The notes under the pieces were generated by a model. The model did no database searches, had not been told where the DNA came from, and worked only from the letters and a program-made list of their open reading frames with translations. The position numbers and the translations under genes are program-made. Positions 6,743-7,445 of a DNA stretch of 7,445 nucleotides are shown one piece after another; positions within the stretch are counted from its first letter, which is position 1, and each line of letters begins with the position of its first letter. Origin of the DNA: an uncultured bacterium (lineage in GTDB: Bacteria > Planctomycetota > UBA1135 > UBA2386); contig CALKYL010000412.1 of the NCBI GenBank assembly GCA_938003515.1, positions 1 to 7,445 on the forward strand. Reading direction: 5' to 3'.

Positions 6743-6763
6743 TGCGGGCCCCGGGCCCGCATC
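6741..6763. terminator. 23-base perfect palindrome between convergent genes, likely bidirectional terminator
   Basis: The arms GATGCGGGCCC (6741-6751) and GGGCCCGCATC (6753-6763) are perfect inverted copies around one base. The repeat begins inside the TGA stop of the SGNH gene and ends 21 bases before the stop of the facing gene (stop complement at 6785). Its placement between two converging genes suggests a shared terminator. There is no T-run on either side, so it may work only as a transcript-end hairpin or with Rho. Confidence 0.6.
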
Positions 6764-6784
6764 GGGCACCCGGCGCGCGCGCGG

Positions 6785-7445
6785 CTACTCTTCGTCCTTG
6801 CTCGCGACCATCGTCGCGGGCGGCGACGCCGCGCCCGCGCGTCCGCGCGCCTCGGCGACCGCCGCCATCGCGGCTTCGTAGGTGCGCAGGCGCCGGCGGT
6901 AGTCGTCGCCGCGGCCGCCCTTGGCGATCGCCTGCTGCTGCAGCGCGATCGCGCGCTCGACCTCGCCGTTGAGGAAGTGCGCGAGCGCCGCGGTGTCGAG
7001 GTGGTTGTGCGCCATGCGGGCGCCCTGGCGCAGCATGCGCTTCGACATCGCGAGCGCGACCTCGTCGAACCGACCGGCGGTCGCCTTGTCGGTCATCAGG
7101 TCCCAGGCGACGCTGTTGAGCCGGCCGTGGTCGTCACCGACCTGGTCGACGATCTTCGCGAGCGCGCCCTCGGCGCGGTCCGCGTGCCCCTCGCCGCGCA
7201 GCCACTGGTAGTGCGACATCAGCGCGCGGCCGCGCGACGGGGAGCAGTTGCGTTCGCGCTGCGGCTCGAACGTCTCGTCGAGCCGGTCCAGCGCCGCGTC
7301 GAGCTGGGCGCGCAGGCGCGCGAGGTCCCGCCGCGCCGCCGCGAGCTCGGCGCGGGCGCGCTGCAGGTCGTCGCTCGCGCGCTGCAGGTCCGCCTTCCGC
7401 GTCGCGGCGGGCGCCGGCTCCCGCGCCGTCGGTTCCTGGGGGGCG
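6785..7445 (-). CDS. Unrecognised protein: coiled coil followed by TPR-like C-terminus (5' end missing)
   Basis: The frame stays open to the right edge, giving at least 219 residues ending at the TAG at 6785; an internal ATG at 7219 is not the likely start, because the frame upstream looks coding. The visible order is an Ala/Pro-rich linker (7444-7400), then a heptad-patterned coiled coil with LQRA..LQRARAEL..ARRDLARLRAQL spacing (about 7396-7270), then a conserved-looking NCSPSRGRALMSHYQWLR stretch (7249-7196) with a single Cys. Next comes a helical region with a TPR-like repeat, HLDTAALAHFLNGEVERAIALQQQAIAKG (about 6998-6912), and a short charged tail. The name and function are not recognised; similar C-termini seem familiar to me from planctomycete proteins, but I cannot place a family. 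The N-terminal part, possibly with a signal peptide, membrane segment or enzymatic domain, lies outside the window. A scaffold or periplasmic interaction role is only a guess. Confidence 0.75.
   Translation of the reverse strand, partial: APQEPTAREPAPAATRKADLQRASDDLQRARAELAAARRDLARLRAQLDAALDRLDETFEPQRERNCSPSRGRALMSHYQWLRGEGHADRAEGALAKIVDQVGDDHGRLNSVAWDLMTDKATAGRFDEVALAMSKRMLRQGARMAHNHLDTAALAHFLNGEVERAIALQQQAIAKGGRGDDYRRRLRTYEAAMAAVAEARGRAGAASPPATMVASKDEE

Noticed and set aside
1..7445. Search by eye for CRISPR arrays, insertion sequences, phage genes, toxin-antitoxin pairs or a defence cluster.
   Set aside because: No regularly spaced repeats, transposase motifs, terminal inverted repeats or small paired genes were seen; base composition looks even across the window.

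Overview
The window is GC-rich bacterial DNA (roughly 70% by eye) with almost no spare space between genes. It looks like a fragment of an uncultured planctomycete (Planctomycetota) or close relative. The strongest pointer is the C-terminal beta-rich tail of the secreted M14 peptidase, with its 'YG-x-x-C', 'GC-x-LL-x-SPD' and 'SNG' landmarks. I associate this tail with extracellular proteins of that phylum. The general lack of Shine-Dalgarno sequences and the membrane-anchored SGNH protein fit, but this assignment is from recall, not a search.

Layout: four genes lie on the minus strand and read leftwards. In order of transcription they are a D-amino-acid-oxidase-family flavoenzyme (5543-4584), a secreted M14 zinc-peptidase-like protein (4550-2859), the chromosome segregation protein ScpA (2801-1866), and a multi-pass membrane protein fused to a spermidine-synthase-like domain (1668 to beyond the left edge). 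The gaps are 33, 57 and 197 bases. The first two could share a transcript. scpA and the membrane gene each have structured leader DNA that may carry its own promoter. One plus-strand gene (5684-6742) diverges from this group and encodes a membrane-anchored SGNH/GDSL-type protein. It converges on a minus-strand gene running in from the right edge (6785 to beyond 7445), which encodes a coiled coil plus a TPR-like C-terminus. A 23-base perfect palindrome sits between the two convergent genes.

How they work together: there is no clear shared pathway. A secreted peptidase next to a D-amino acid oxidase could reflect use of peptides or cell-wall-derived D-amino acids, but that is inference. scpA is a housekeeping gene found here without scpB beside it. 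I see no mobile element, CRISPR array, tRNA, rRNA, phage gene or defence module. I do not think the window shows a new multi-gene system. The points most worth checking are the altered substrate-binding motif in the M14 protein, the membrane spermidine-synthase-like fusion, the inverted repeat and possible leaderless promoter before scpA, and the unrecognised coiled-coil/TPR protein at the right edge.
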